Shown: positions 35,736 to 48,138 of the stretch, piece by piece
Numbering within the stretch: position 1 is the first letter of the stretch
How the letters are laid out: the number at the start of each line of letters is the position of its first letter
Notes under the pieces: generated by a model
Database searches by the model: none
Seen by the model: only the letters and a program-made list of their open reading frames with translations
What the model was told of the DNA's origin: nothing
Assembly (NCBI GenBank): GCA_029204225.1
Contig: CM055103.1
Location: 40,123,323 to 40,187,322, forward strand
Length of the DNA: 64,000 bases
Source of the DNA: Diphasiastrum complanatum
Taxonomy: Eukaryota > Streptophyta > Lycopodiopsida > Lycopodiales > Lycopodiaceae
Direction of reading: 5' to 3'
Made by a program: the position numbers and the translations under genes

Positions 35736-37192
35736 GCTACGCCAATTTTTCAGATTGCAGCATGTTTGGATGGATGTTAGCTTGCATTTAGGCATCTTGT
35801 TTTGGCATTGTATGGTGAAAATTGCATCTTAGGATTAGATTGGGAGCTATTTTGCTTGATTTGAGTGGTTTTGCTTGTTTAAAATCTAATTTGATTGTTG
35901 AGTAGGGGAAGCCATATAGATCACAATTCTTAAGATCCATTTGGATCTGAGAAATAAGAGAAAACAACAAAAATCGTTCATTTTTGTCAGATTTGGTGAA
36001 GAAAAAGGCAATTTCCTCACCAGAGTTGATAACTTTTTGTTCTCTGGAAAAGAACCTTCGCCGAGTGGCATACATGACCGGATTCATACAAAGTATCTTC
36101 AAATCGAAGGGCAAAAATTAATTCCTAGTAGATCTCCAGAAACAGAACAAAAACAATCAGAAAACCACCAAAAACTCTAAAAAAACAAAAAAGAATCTTC
36201 GCCTGATTTACTACACATAGGTGTGGTTCAGATCTATCTATTGTGAGGTCGGCGAAGATTAATAGCAAAAATAGATGGCCAAATTGACTGTTCATCTAGT
36301 TGCTCGTAACCTTTTGTGAAAAATTTACACCTTTCTACAAAAATATCAGTTCTCTAAGAAGAATCTTCGTCTAAACCTTCGCCAGAGTCACTGTCATTTG
36401 TCAAAAAAGGCCACTTTTTTGCAAAAATAATAGTATTACTCTTGAACATTCGTCGAAACCTTCGCTTATTTTTTGAGAATTCTAAAAGATCTGCCAGGAT
36501 CATCCAAAAAGTCTATTTCAATCCTCGCCAAGCTGCAAAAACCTTATTGTTCACCAAAACCTTCGCCAGTTCTACCCTAGTTTTATCTGTGTCAAATTTA
36601 TCCACTGTTGTCGAGTCATTATTTGCCTAGGAAACCTTACTATTTTTAGGTTCAGATCTACCAAATCTAGCCAGTTTCAAATTTTTGGGACATTCCGTTA
36701 CATATTTTATTTGATTTTGAAAAAGCCTGATTCTAGAAGTGTCAATCGCTTGATCAAAGATCTTTTTTAAAAAAATCAGAAATCTGGTTATTGTCAAGTG
36801 ATAGAATTTTTACAGATCTGATCCGAGATAGGATTTGATTAAAAAATCTTGATCCAATCTCATTGTTTGATCGAATTGATTTACAATGGACGTTCCACCA
36901 ATGATTGTTGGAAGGTCACCTCGATTAGAGATTCCAAAGTATAATGGGTTATCTGATCCTGTCAGATTTCTCAAAATCTATTCTAAATCATGTGAGGTAT
37001 ATGGCGAAGTTTTTTCACAAGATAACTTAAGCTATTCCCTATGGCTTTAACTGGAGCAGCACAAGACTGGTTTAATAACCAAGATGAAAAAGAACGTGCA
37101 GATTGGAAAGCTTTTAAACAAGCCCTCATCACAAGATTTAAACCGAGAAAATTTATGAGAGATCCTTTTCTACTTTTAAGTAAAATGAAACT
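35736..37192 (+). mobile_element. Ty3-type leader and truncated gag
   Basis: A leader of about 1.15 kb with recurrent CTTCGCC words leads to ATG at about 36883 (MDVPPMIVGRSPRLEIPKYN). The Gag core continues after one frameshift near 37020 (FPMALTGAAQDWF, then DWKAFKQALITRF), the retrotransposon Gag signature. It ends at a stop near 37195, beside a minus-strand Copia fragment. Confidence 0.7.
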
Positions 37193-37495
37193 TTAAGCAT
37201 AATTGCTAACTACCTCAATGTCTAAAATATATTGTGAGGAGTTGAGATCTTGCATTTTAAACTCCTTACACAATGCCATCTTAGCTTCAACAATGAGACT
37301 AACATTATTTGCACAAAGTATTTTGTCATTCGTATAAACTACAAGAACATTACCATTATGGAATTTAAAGTACAATGATGGATCATAAGAAATGAAAGTG
37401 AATCCAAGTGCTAAAAGAAAAGTGTTGAGCTGATAATGCCATGATTTTGGAGCTTGTTTTAAGCCATTCAAACTCTTTTTTAGCAAGCTGTACAC
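37193..37495 (-). mobile_element. Copia RT fragment inserted among Ty3 gag copies
   Basis: The minus strand reads SLNGLKQAPKSWHYQLN and FISYDPSLYFKF. The catalytic YVDD position is YTND, so the enzyme would be inactive. EFKMQDLNSSQYILDIEV follows. Only about 100 codons remain. Confidence 0.8.
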
Positions 37496-37552
37496 CGTAA
37501 ATCATACCATGTACATAGATATCTATGAACAACCACCACCCTGCCCCTTAAT

Positions 37553-39125
37553 CAGAAGAACACCTAGATTGGGAATACCCAAATATAATAGAATTATAGA
37601 TCCAATCAAATTTCTTCAGATCTATACATAAGCATGTGAGATCTATGGTGAGGTTAATCCAGGTGATAGGCTTAAGCTATTTCCAATGACACTTACGGGA
37701 GTGGCGTTAGATTGGTATTTCAATCAGACTCTTCGTGGACACATTGATTGGAGATAGTAAAAGCTTTTTGATTACCCAATTGAAGCTGATGAAGTTTTTA
37801 GAATATTGGTTTCTTGTGCTGAGTAAGATCAATATGGGAAAGAAAGAGATGGTCAGAGATTATATTGAACACATCAAACATCGCCAATCATAATGTAAAC
37901 TAGTATTGACTCTGGATCATGCAATGATCATGTGATTGCCAAAGAGCATCAGACGTGAATTCAAATGAAGGGAGTAGTACGAGACATTGCAGCAAGCAAT
38001 GGAAAATGCTGTACGAGAGGAAGATGAGGAACCCAATATTGGAATGTTGCCATATACAATTGGGCAAACCACCACCACCTCTACTACCATTGCATCCAAC
38101 AACCTTAATGCTATCACATATTTGATGATGGATGAGTTGGAAAAGATGATTCAGAGACAATAGTTGCAGATGGAGTAATTGACAACATAGTTTGATCATA
38201 AACGAAAGTCTTTAGAAGTTGTGGCTATCAAATCATTAGAAGTTTATGAACGAATGCAACAGTTTTCTAAATAGAAAAATACATGGTGCTCAATTCTTGC
38301 TGGAAATCGTACAATAAATGAATGTTTGATGGTGAAGGAGAAAATGACAAATAGGTATTGTCATCTTTGTAATTCCTCAAGCCGTGAGACAATTTTTTGT
38401 TCATTTCATCCAAAAATTATCCAGCAACGATATCTTAAGTTTGGATATCAAAGTCCAAGTATGGGAGGACCGCCAAGAATGGCAGCATAACCTCAACAAT
38501 TAGCGTTACTAGCACCTCTAGGTCAACAAGGAGAACAAGTCCTTTCCCAATGCTTTGGTGAAGATATCAACTACACGTTCCCTTGAAGACACATGTTGAA
38601 GCTCCACCTCCTTTGCAATGACTTGCTCCCTCACAAAATGATATTGTATCTCAATATGCTTGCTCCTAGCATAGTTTTTGACAATAGAACTTTGATCCAT
38701 CATAAGAATGATCTTCTTCCTAAGAATAGATCTCCTTTCAATGATCATGTAATGCTCAAAATAGAAACAACCATGATTGATATAGAGAATAGTGTCCACT
38801 TGGGATGCTTCACTATTCCTTACATCAATTTTACATATCAAGATGTAACTAGAACATGAACAATTTCCAATATGACCTAAAACAAAAAAAAGCAATTGCT
38901 AATCAGGATGCACTTCAATGGATGGGACCAAGTGAGCAATATCATGATCTTGCGAATAATGAGTATTACACTGTTTATGCTGCTACACGACAACAATAGA
39001 GACCGTGGGCAAGAACACCATTAGGATGTTTTGGATATGGTGAGTCCCAATAAAGACAAATTTACACCATTTTGTCAGGAATGCGGATATGGACATTGCG
39101 CCAAGTGTCCACATTTTCCACTATA
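37553..39125 (+). mobile_element. Second, more decayed Ty3-type gag copy
   Basis: PRLGIPKYNRIIDPIKFLQIY and LKLFPMTLTGVALDWY (37555-37740) parallel the Gag at 36.9 kb. A Cys-rich segment follows near 38355-38410 (RYCHLCNSSS). After an insertion at 38.5-38.9 kb, FTPFCQECGYGHCAKCPHFP is readable near 39060-39120. Many stops are present. Confidence 0.65.
38518..38895 (-). mobile_element. Copia RNase H fragment nested in Ty3 gag
   Basis: Minus-strand SKHIEIQYHFVREQVIAKEV and VVDIFTKAL are the conserved end of Copia RNase H. It interrupts the + strand Gag copy between its two Cys-rich segments. Confidence 0.8.
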
Positions 39126-39283
39126 AGTAGTGGCACCGTGTACTTTATTATTTATGTTCAATCAAGAAGGGTTGAGACTCTGCTTTTGGCATTGAATGCT
39201 TACTTATCCTCTTTCTCCATTTCTCTCATGTTTGATGTTATTTTTTCATTATTTGCTTTTGCTAATTTGAATGTTATTGCTAT

Positions 39284-39285
<2 letters not shown>

Positions 39286-39359
<74 letters not shown>
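39286..39359. repeat. (GA)n microsatellite
   Basis: Uninterrupted GA tract of about 74 bp. Confidence 0.95.
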
Positions 39360-39361
<2 letters not shown>

Positions 39362-39510
39362 CTTTATTAACGTCTTTTGGGCACCCGTGGGTGTATAAGA
39401 CCAAAAGAAAATATGTACAAGCAACCAGAGCATCATCCACATGAGGATGTGGTCGTAAAATGCTATAAAGTAGCTACGAATGACAGTAGAACAAAACATA
39501 AGTGAAATAA

Positions 39511-39620
39511 GCCCACAACCCGAGTATAATAGAAGAACTACAGAAAAAGTACCAATGCCCACAACCCGGGTATAATAGAAGAACTACAGAAAAAGTACCA
39601 ATGCCCACAACCCGGGCCAG
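39511..39620. repeat. 46-bp tandem repeat, 2.4 units
   Basis: GCCCACAACCCG starts at 39511, 39557 and 39603, an exact 46-bp period. The first two units are nearly identical. Confidence 0.9.
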
Positions 39621-41961
<2,341 letters not shown>

Positions 41962-43380
41962 TTGTTTGTGTTGGTATTCTTTGACGACATCTTGATATAT
42001 AGTAAGAACATGGAAGGGCATGCGAAACATTTGGACACAGTTTTAAGTATTCTGCGAGAATACATCTTTGCAAAGGTTACCAAATGTGAATTTGCTCGAG
42101 ATGAGGTGGATTACTTGGGGCACATAGTGTCCAAGGAGGGAATCAAGGTGGACCAGAAGAAGATTGAGGCAATAAAAAATTGGAAATCACCTAACAATGT
42201 CAGAGAATTGAGAGGATTCCTGAGGTTAGCATCCTATTATAGAAGATCTGTTCAAGACTTCTCAAAAGATGCAGCACCGCTTACTCATCTCCTGAGAAAG
42301 GATAAGTTTGAGTGGAATGCAGGAACTCAGATGGCTTTTGAAGCTCTTAAGAAATCGTTGGTAACGGCTCATTTATTAGTGCAACCTAACTTTAACTTGC
42401 CCTTCATGGTTACAGTGGATGCCAGCAGTACAGGCCCTGGGAGCTATTTTGAGTCAATCAGATGGAGTCATTGCCTATGAAAGTAGGAAACTCACTGACA
42501 ATGAAGCATCATATCCTACTCATGATAAGGAAATGTTGGCAATTGTGCATGCCCTCAAGAAATGGCGACACTATTTATATGGTTCTAAATTTTTGATTAA
42601 AGGTGACCATCATAGTTTGAAATACTTCTTGAGCCAAAAGCAATTACATGATAAGCAAAAGAGATGGCTGTCACAAGTTCAATCGTATGATTTTAATATT
42701 GAATATCTCAAAGGGAAGGATAATGTAGTTGCAGATGCGTTATCAATAATATGGTCTTTACAGATGAATGCATCTTCGGAATCTACAGAGGAATATGCGG
42801 CATACTTGCGAAACATCAAAAGGAAATTTTGGATTATCCTTTAACAAAGGAGCATAGCATGTTGTGGTCAAACTTGAGATTTGGCACAATTTCCGCAATA
42901 TCTGCATTACGTGCAGATTGGATACGAGACATTCAAGCAGAGTATATGGAGGATCTAGATTTAAAGGAGATTTGGGAGGAATTGCAAGGCTCTAATTCAG
43001 TTGTTTATCCCCGATATAAGAAGGACAAACGGAAAGGGTCAGCCAGTGGCTGAAGTGCTATCTATGACATTTTGCTTCAAATCATCAGACAAAGTGGATA
43101 GAGTGGTTGTACCTTGCTTAATTTTGTTATAATAGCACTCCACATTTGTCATTTGGTATGACACATTTCTTTGCAGATATGGCCATAAACCATTACATCC
43201 CATTAGTGCGGATTTGTCAAAGGTTGTAGTTCCAGCAGTTGTGGACCAGGTTCAGCACATGAATGATATTTTGAGAGCCAATCGAGAGCATATTAAAGCA
43301 GCACAGATATGAATGAAGCAATATGCTGATAAAAACCGGCCTTTGCGTGATTTTGTTGAAGGGGAAAAGTTCGACTATCC
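41962..43380 (+). mobile_element. Ty3-type RT, RNase H and integrase remnant
   Basis: RT begins inside its catalytic motif (VFFDDILIYSKNMEGH) and runs through LGHIVSKEGIKVDQKKIEAI and LRGFLRLASYYRR. RNase H follows after a frameshift near 42440 (AYESRKLTDNEASYPTHDKE, then LKGKDNVVADALS). From about 43080 short integrase pieces remain (the start of KWIEWLYLA, then [17 protein letters not shown]). The whole 5' half of pol and most of integrase are missing. A poly-A run of about 17 lies at the end (about 43388-43405). Confidence 0.8.
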
Positions 43381-43805
43381 TATTTGTCCCCAAAAAAAAA
43401 AAAAAAAACCTTTCTCACCAATATCAATTTCGAATGCGTTATTTCTGCTCTGCTCTTGTCCTAGTACTTTGTGTGCGCTTGAATTCGATATCAAGTGTTT
43501 TGATTTCTGCGACCATGAGCGTAATCACATGTTGTCTGCGATTTCTCGGACAACTAAACTCAGATCTACGAAAGCTTGCTGTCAATCTTATTCCATTCCC
43601 ACGTTTGTATTTTTTTATGGTTGGTTTTGCTCCTCTAACATCAAGGGGTTCCCAACAATATCGTGTCTATTCCTATCTCTCTTTCTCTCTCCCCTGGGGC
43701 GCTCTCTTTGTCTCGCTTTTTGGCAGCGGCCATGCTATCAATAGGATCCAAAGTGACTCCCCTACCTTCACTGCCTACTGTTGCCTTTCACGAGTGCAGA
43801 TTTGA

Positions 43806-44015
43806 TCCATGGCACGTGTGACATCCTACAACATGGCCACATTACAATTTACAAGTGAAAAAATCAAACTAGCTTGTGTAAATTTAACACTCCTCCTCAC
43901 AACTACTTTGTAGATAACATAGTTTTGCTTATCAACCCAAGGACTGATTTTAACTTCACAAATGCAGCTCTTTGAAGTGGTTTAGTGAGGATATCAACAA
44001 CACATTCAGTACTTG
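43806..44015 (-). mobile_element. Copia 3' end: RNase H tail, polypurine tract, LTR start
   Basis: On the minus strand VVDILTKPLQRAAFVKLKS (about 43925-44000) is the end of Copia RNase H. GTGAGGAGGAG (43890-43900 region) is a polypurine tract followed by TGTTAAAT, an LTR start at 43889. The LTR continues leftward for an undefined length. Sequence at 43.4-43.8 kb contains only unrecognised frames. Confidence 0.6.
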
Positions 44016-44480
44016 CGACATGCTGTCATGTGCCATACCTCTCCATCCAAGCCAAGCAAGCTAGAACAAGGAGGCAACCACCACACCTATGCAAAGATGA
44101 AGAATAACCACAAGCTACCACAAAGCTCATATCAAAGTGAAGCTCAAAAGGAGATGGACTCCATAATGGAGATTGAGGAGTACATGAATTCATGTGATGG
44201 AGCACATGAGACCTAGCAAGATCAAGTTCCCAAGGCTCACATTCACAAAGGAGGAAGAGGAGATGAAACTCCTAGTTCTCTCAATTGCAAATGAGCCAAA
44301 AGATTCCAAAAGTGATATCTCTTGCCTACTTATAGACAAGTCCCCTAACTTAACTAAACATAACTATCTTGAAGGATAGTTAGCCCTTGTTAAGTATTAT
44401 TTAGCCTACATTGGGCCCTTAGTGGCTTATTATATTTATTAATTACTTTGAAGGGCCTAAAGAGGGAACCACCTTGTTCT

Positions 44481-44570
44481 TAAGGCTAATAGCTCCTTTT
44501 GGGCCTAAAGCTTACAATGGATATTTTTTAAGGCATTAATAAACATTGATGTACTAGAACTACATGACAC
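44481..44570 (-). repeat. 90-bp direct repeat, copy 1 (LTR start)
   Basis: Nearly identical to 44983-45072. On the minus strand its right end is TGTCATGTA preceded by an AAGCAGGGGGAG polypurine tract (44570-44584 region), so this copy is the start of a 3' LTR. Confidence 0.75.
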
Positions 44571-44982
44571 TCCCCCTGCTTAAGCATTTTTGTCTTAAAA
44601 AATGACGACATCCACTTAATAGCTCTAGTAATACAGTTAAGTAGTATCAATTGAGAATGTCATTCCCAACAGCTTCATGGCAATAGTCATGGTCACTTTT
44701 GAATAAATGAGCTGTTGACCCAAGAAATGTCTTCATCAAGAAGGTTCTTCCAATGAATTAGATATTCTTTGATTAGCTTCCCATTTCGCAATACCTTGTC
44801 CCGATATCCAACAATTTTGGTTGGTTCTAGAACCGTATTACCCTCATGAGTAGCAGTTGCAGTTGAGTGTTCTCCCAAACTCCTCTTTAGAAGAGATACA
44901 TGGAACACACGATGCATACAGGTCGTTGATGGTAGATCCAGTTCGTAATTCAACTCTCCAATCTTCTTCACAATCTTGAAGT
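44570..44982 (-). mobile_element. Ty3 chromovirus fragment: integrase end with chromodomain
   Basis: Minus strand 44971-44693: IGELNYELDLPSTTCMHRVF and HVSLLKRSLGEH, then VLEPTKIVGYRDKVLRNGKL, then a chromodomain ending YLIHWKNLLDEDISWVNSSF. This is the standard C-terminus of chromovirus integrase, which guides insertion toward modified histones. It is followed by a polypurine tract and the LTR start, and is cut at its other end by the second copy of the LTR repeat. Confidence 0.85.
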
Positions 44983-45072
44983 TAAGGCTAATAGCTCCTT
45001 TTGGGCCTACAAAGCTTACAATGGATATTTTAAGGCATTGATAAACACTGATGTACTAGAAGTACATGACAC
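44983..45072 (-). repeat. 90-bp direct repeat, copy 2, fused to Copia sequence
   Basis: Same sequence as 44481-44570 but lacking the polypurine tract. It runs straight into Copia RNase H sequence at 45073, which marks a recombination or insertion joint. Confidence 0.75.
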
Positions 45073-45564
45073 ATGCTCCAAAGATATCTCCTTAGATTGC
45101 ACCTTTTCTCTCACAAAATGATGAGAGATCTCAATATGCTTTGACCTTGCTTGGAAGATTGAATTTGTTGCAAGGTGATGGGTTGAAATGTTGTCATTAT
45201 AAAGGATTGGAACATCATCTAAACTCATTACCTTCAGCTCCATTAGTAGCCTTTTGATCCAAAGAAGCTCCTTTGTAGTTGTTGTGAGAGCTTTGTACTT
45301 GGTCTCGATAAAAGAAAGTGAGATGGTTTTTTGTTTCTTTGACAACCAAGAAACAACCCCTCCACCAATAAATTTTGTATAGGCACTTGTGGACTTTCTA
45401 TCCCTCTTATCACATGCAAAATCCGAGTCACTAAAGGCATGCAAATCAATCATATCCCCTCTAGGGAGAATTCCATGATCTAGAGTGCCCAAGAGGTATC
45501 TCAAGATCCTTTTTGCACTTTTTAAATGTACGATCAATGGATCTTGCATGTATTTAGCATACAC
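45073..45564 (-). mobile_element. Copia RNase H domain, nearly uninterrupted
   Basis: The minus-strand frame opens near 45564 (LKSAKRILRYLLGTLDHGIL) and continues with FSDSDFACDKRDRKSTSAY, VVSWLSKKQKTISLS, then SKHIEISHHFVREKV. The Asp-Ser-Asp and RKSTS motifs are kept. The end is scrambled where it meets the 90-bp repeat, and there is no RT upstream. Confidence 0.85.
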
Positions 45565-45599
45565 ACACTAAAGCATAAATCAAATCATGTTACCCCTTG

Positions 45600-46050
45600 T
45601 TATGAAGCTAACGACTTGCTCTAGCCATTGTTAGCAAGTAATTACCATATAGCCTAACTAGATAAGTGATAGTGCAATATGGCTAAGTGTCAATTGCGAT
45701 CAATGACCAAACCACTGTCATTTTACCGTCGATTTTTGGATAAGCCCATGCGACATTCCTAGCTAGTATAAATAGCTGATCATTTCTCAAGTTAGAAGAT
45801 TGGATCATAGAGTATTGCTGAATCACTGATAATTAGTGAAAGTATATCAGACAGAGACGATCAATGATTTAGAATTAGTTTCGAGTACGCGGTTGCATCC
45901 ACTATTGTCTTGTGCTTGCTATTCTTCTAATTTGTGCATGCTACTTACTGAATCAATCATATAGTTTTATTGCGTATTGTCTGAATAAATATTTCGCTAT
46001 TCTATAGTAATCTGATTACATTATCTCACAATCAAGTAGAATCAAACGTG
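45600..46050 (+). repeat. Probable diverged Copia LTR
   Basis: AGTATAAATAGCTGATCAT near 45766-45784 is the same TATA-box context found in both LTRs of the 8.0-14.5 kb element, and the upstream CAATGAC word is also shared. Ends were not resolved. Confidence 0.5.
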
Positions 46051-46403
46051 GCAATTTTCGCAATAGTATTGTTTGAATTTGATAGGTGAAGTCATACAGT
46101 GAAGAAAGTGTTTGAATTCTATGCTCAAGCCCAATTCCATTAGGTAATGAGCATCCTGAAAAATCTTTATAAACTTATTCTTGAAAAAAAAAAAACACAA
46201 AAATTATGAAGGCTCAAATTTCCAGCAAAGAATCCAAAAATTCAGGATCGAATTTTTCCGGCCCAAGCATATTTTTCGACCCAATGTCATTCTTGTCAAA
46301 AAGAGATTTTTTGACCCTAGGTTGGGTCGGATCGCTTCTAATTTTTTCGGGCACCTTCGACCCTGGATCAAATAGGCGGATCAGGTCCAATTTATTCGGC
46401 CTT

Positions 46404-46480
46404 TTGTATAAATCCGACCCCGAGTATAAATCCGACCCAGTGTATAAATTTTGACCCTTTGTAAAATTCCGACCCTTAGT
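46404..46480. repeat. 18-bp tandem repeat carrying TATAAAT
   Basis: Units start at 46406, 46424, 46442 and 46461 with the pattern GTATAAATCCGACCC. The surrounding 46.2-46.64 kb is full of TTTTTCGA and GACCC words in looser array. Confidence 0.75.
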
Positions 46481-47913
46481 TAATTTTTCGATACCCAAAA
46501 GTTAGAATTTTTCGATACGACATCGACTCGAAAAATCTGTAATTGTTCGAGTCATTTTAATTTTTTCGAGTCAGTGTATATTTTTCGAATCTTTGTTATT
46601 TTTTGAGACTTTCTAAATTTTCAATTACTGTCAGAAATCCGACCCACATCGCGACGTTGACAGTCCGCCTACCTCTGTATAGACATTCACTATAAATGGC
46701 GGCTACCTACTGCAGGACAAATGTAGTTAAGTAGGTAGGTTAATGTAAGCTTTCAATGTACTGATCATCTGACTTCCAATCATCAAGGAGGATCTACTGG
46801 AGTCAGGGCTCTGATCAGAACGGTACACCCTTCAGTGACGGCCTCGCAAGGGGCATGACACAGGTCTGGTGTTATCGACATGTGCTACCGATTACCTTTA
46901 CAAGGTGCACACATTCCTTTATTCGCTTTTGCGGTACGGTGTTTCTTTTGGAATGTGACTATTCGGTCTTCTTAAATCCTTGTTCAAGTTTATTCTTGAA
47001 AAGATGGAGCTTCTTTTGGTTTTTGGAACTAGTTCCTTAAACTGGTTGTTATCATTTGTTCATCTCCTTTGTTTGAAACATTTTTATGGTTCTAAGTATG
47101 AATTGAAATAAACATCTGTTATTAATTAACAATATAGAGTTATGGTTGTGTTTATTTTAATTCTGTTTTTACTAAAAGGCGTTAGAGGTAATGGTTAAAA
47201 CTTTTTGTTTAAGTTTGTTTAACCTTATCTTTCAAGCGAACAATCCCCACTAAATTTTCTCGTGGAGATGTCGGTGATTCATTGACTTGTTTGAGATTTT
47301 GAATACAATCTTTATCTTTGAACAATGAAATATTGAGCTTGTAAATCTATGGACTTTTAATTTGAAACAAATTGTAAACCCTAGGTAGGTGCACCTAATA
47401 TGTGAGTTAAATAAATGTTCACGAAGTGAATAAAACTATCTACAAACTCACATTCTTTTTTCTCATTAGCTGAAGGCATTTTAGGTCAAGATTGATTTGG
47501 CTCTATTGGCAAGTTCTTGCAGAGGTGCGATGGACTAGGGTGGCTAGATTTAGGTAAGTTTAAACATGGTTCTTTTTTTATACTTGCTCGTCTATCACAC
47601 CTTCGCTCCATGAGGTAAGACCTCGTTATCGATGCCTCATCTTGTCATTGCACTTTCATCCTAGTCTTGCATGCATCCCCACCATGGATTACTAGACAAG
47701 ATTGTTGTGGAAGATTGCCTCTAGTTGTTGATCAGGCTGTCCCTAACCCAAAGAACATCCCTCTTCCATTGCTATTTAGCCTTTACCAAAATATCACTAC
47801 CTATCTATTGACTTGACCATCAATGGTGAGTGGAAGGCTAATGTAAGAAAGACATGAGGGAGATCCATTTGAATGCTTCCAAACAGAATCTAACCCTATG
47901 ATCAAAGAGATAC
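46481..47913. other. Spacer upstream of gene B
   Basis: A TATA-like CTATAAATGG lies near 46692 but is over 1.2 kb from gene B and more likely belongs to LTR-type sequence. No reading frame with family features. An in-frame TGA at 47899-47901 precedes the gene B ATG. Confidence 0.4.
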
Positions 47914-48090
47914 ATGATGAAACATTCACACAAAATGTGCTTGAAAAAGACATTGGCAACAGCAGATCATCCTAGAAAAAGCTCTTGTTACATTCTCTCT
48001 TCTGAGATCCCAGCAGCAAAGCCAAGCAAAGTGGGCACAAATGGCAGCAGCAGCAGCAGCAGGAGGTGGAGTAGGCCTTTGTTGGAACCC

Positions 48091-48138
<48 letters not shown>

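Noticed and set aside
39511-39620. Short regular repeats considered as a CRISPR array
   Set aside because: Units are directly tandem without unique spacers, in a eukaryotic retrotransposon context.
43313-43805. Overlapping frames of 143-160 codons after the Ty3 integrase piece
   Set aside because: They begin inside degraded integrase and pass through a poly-A run; the remainder matches nothing I know.
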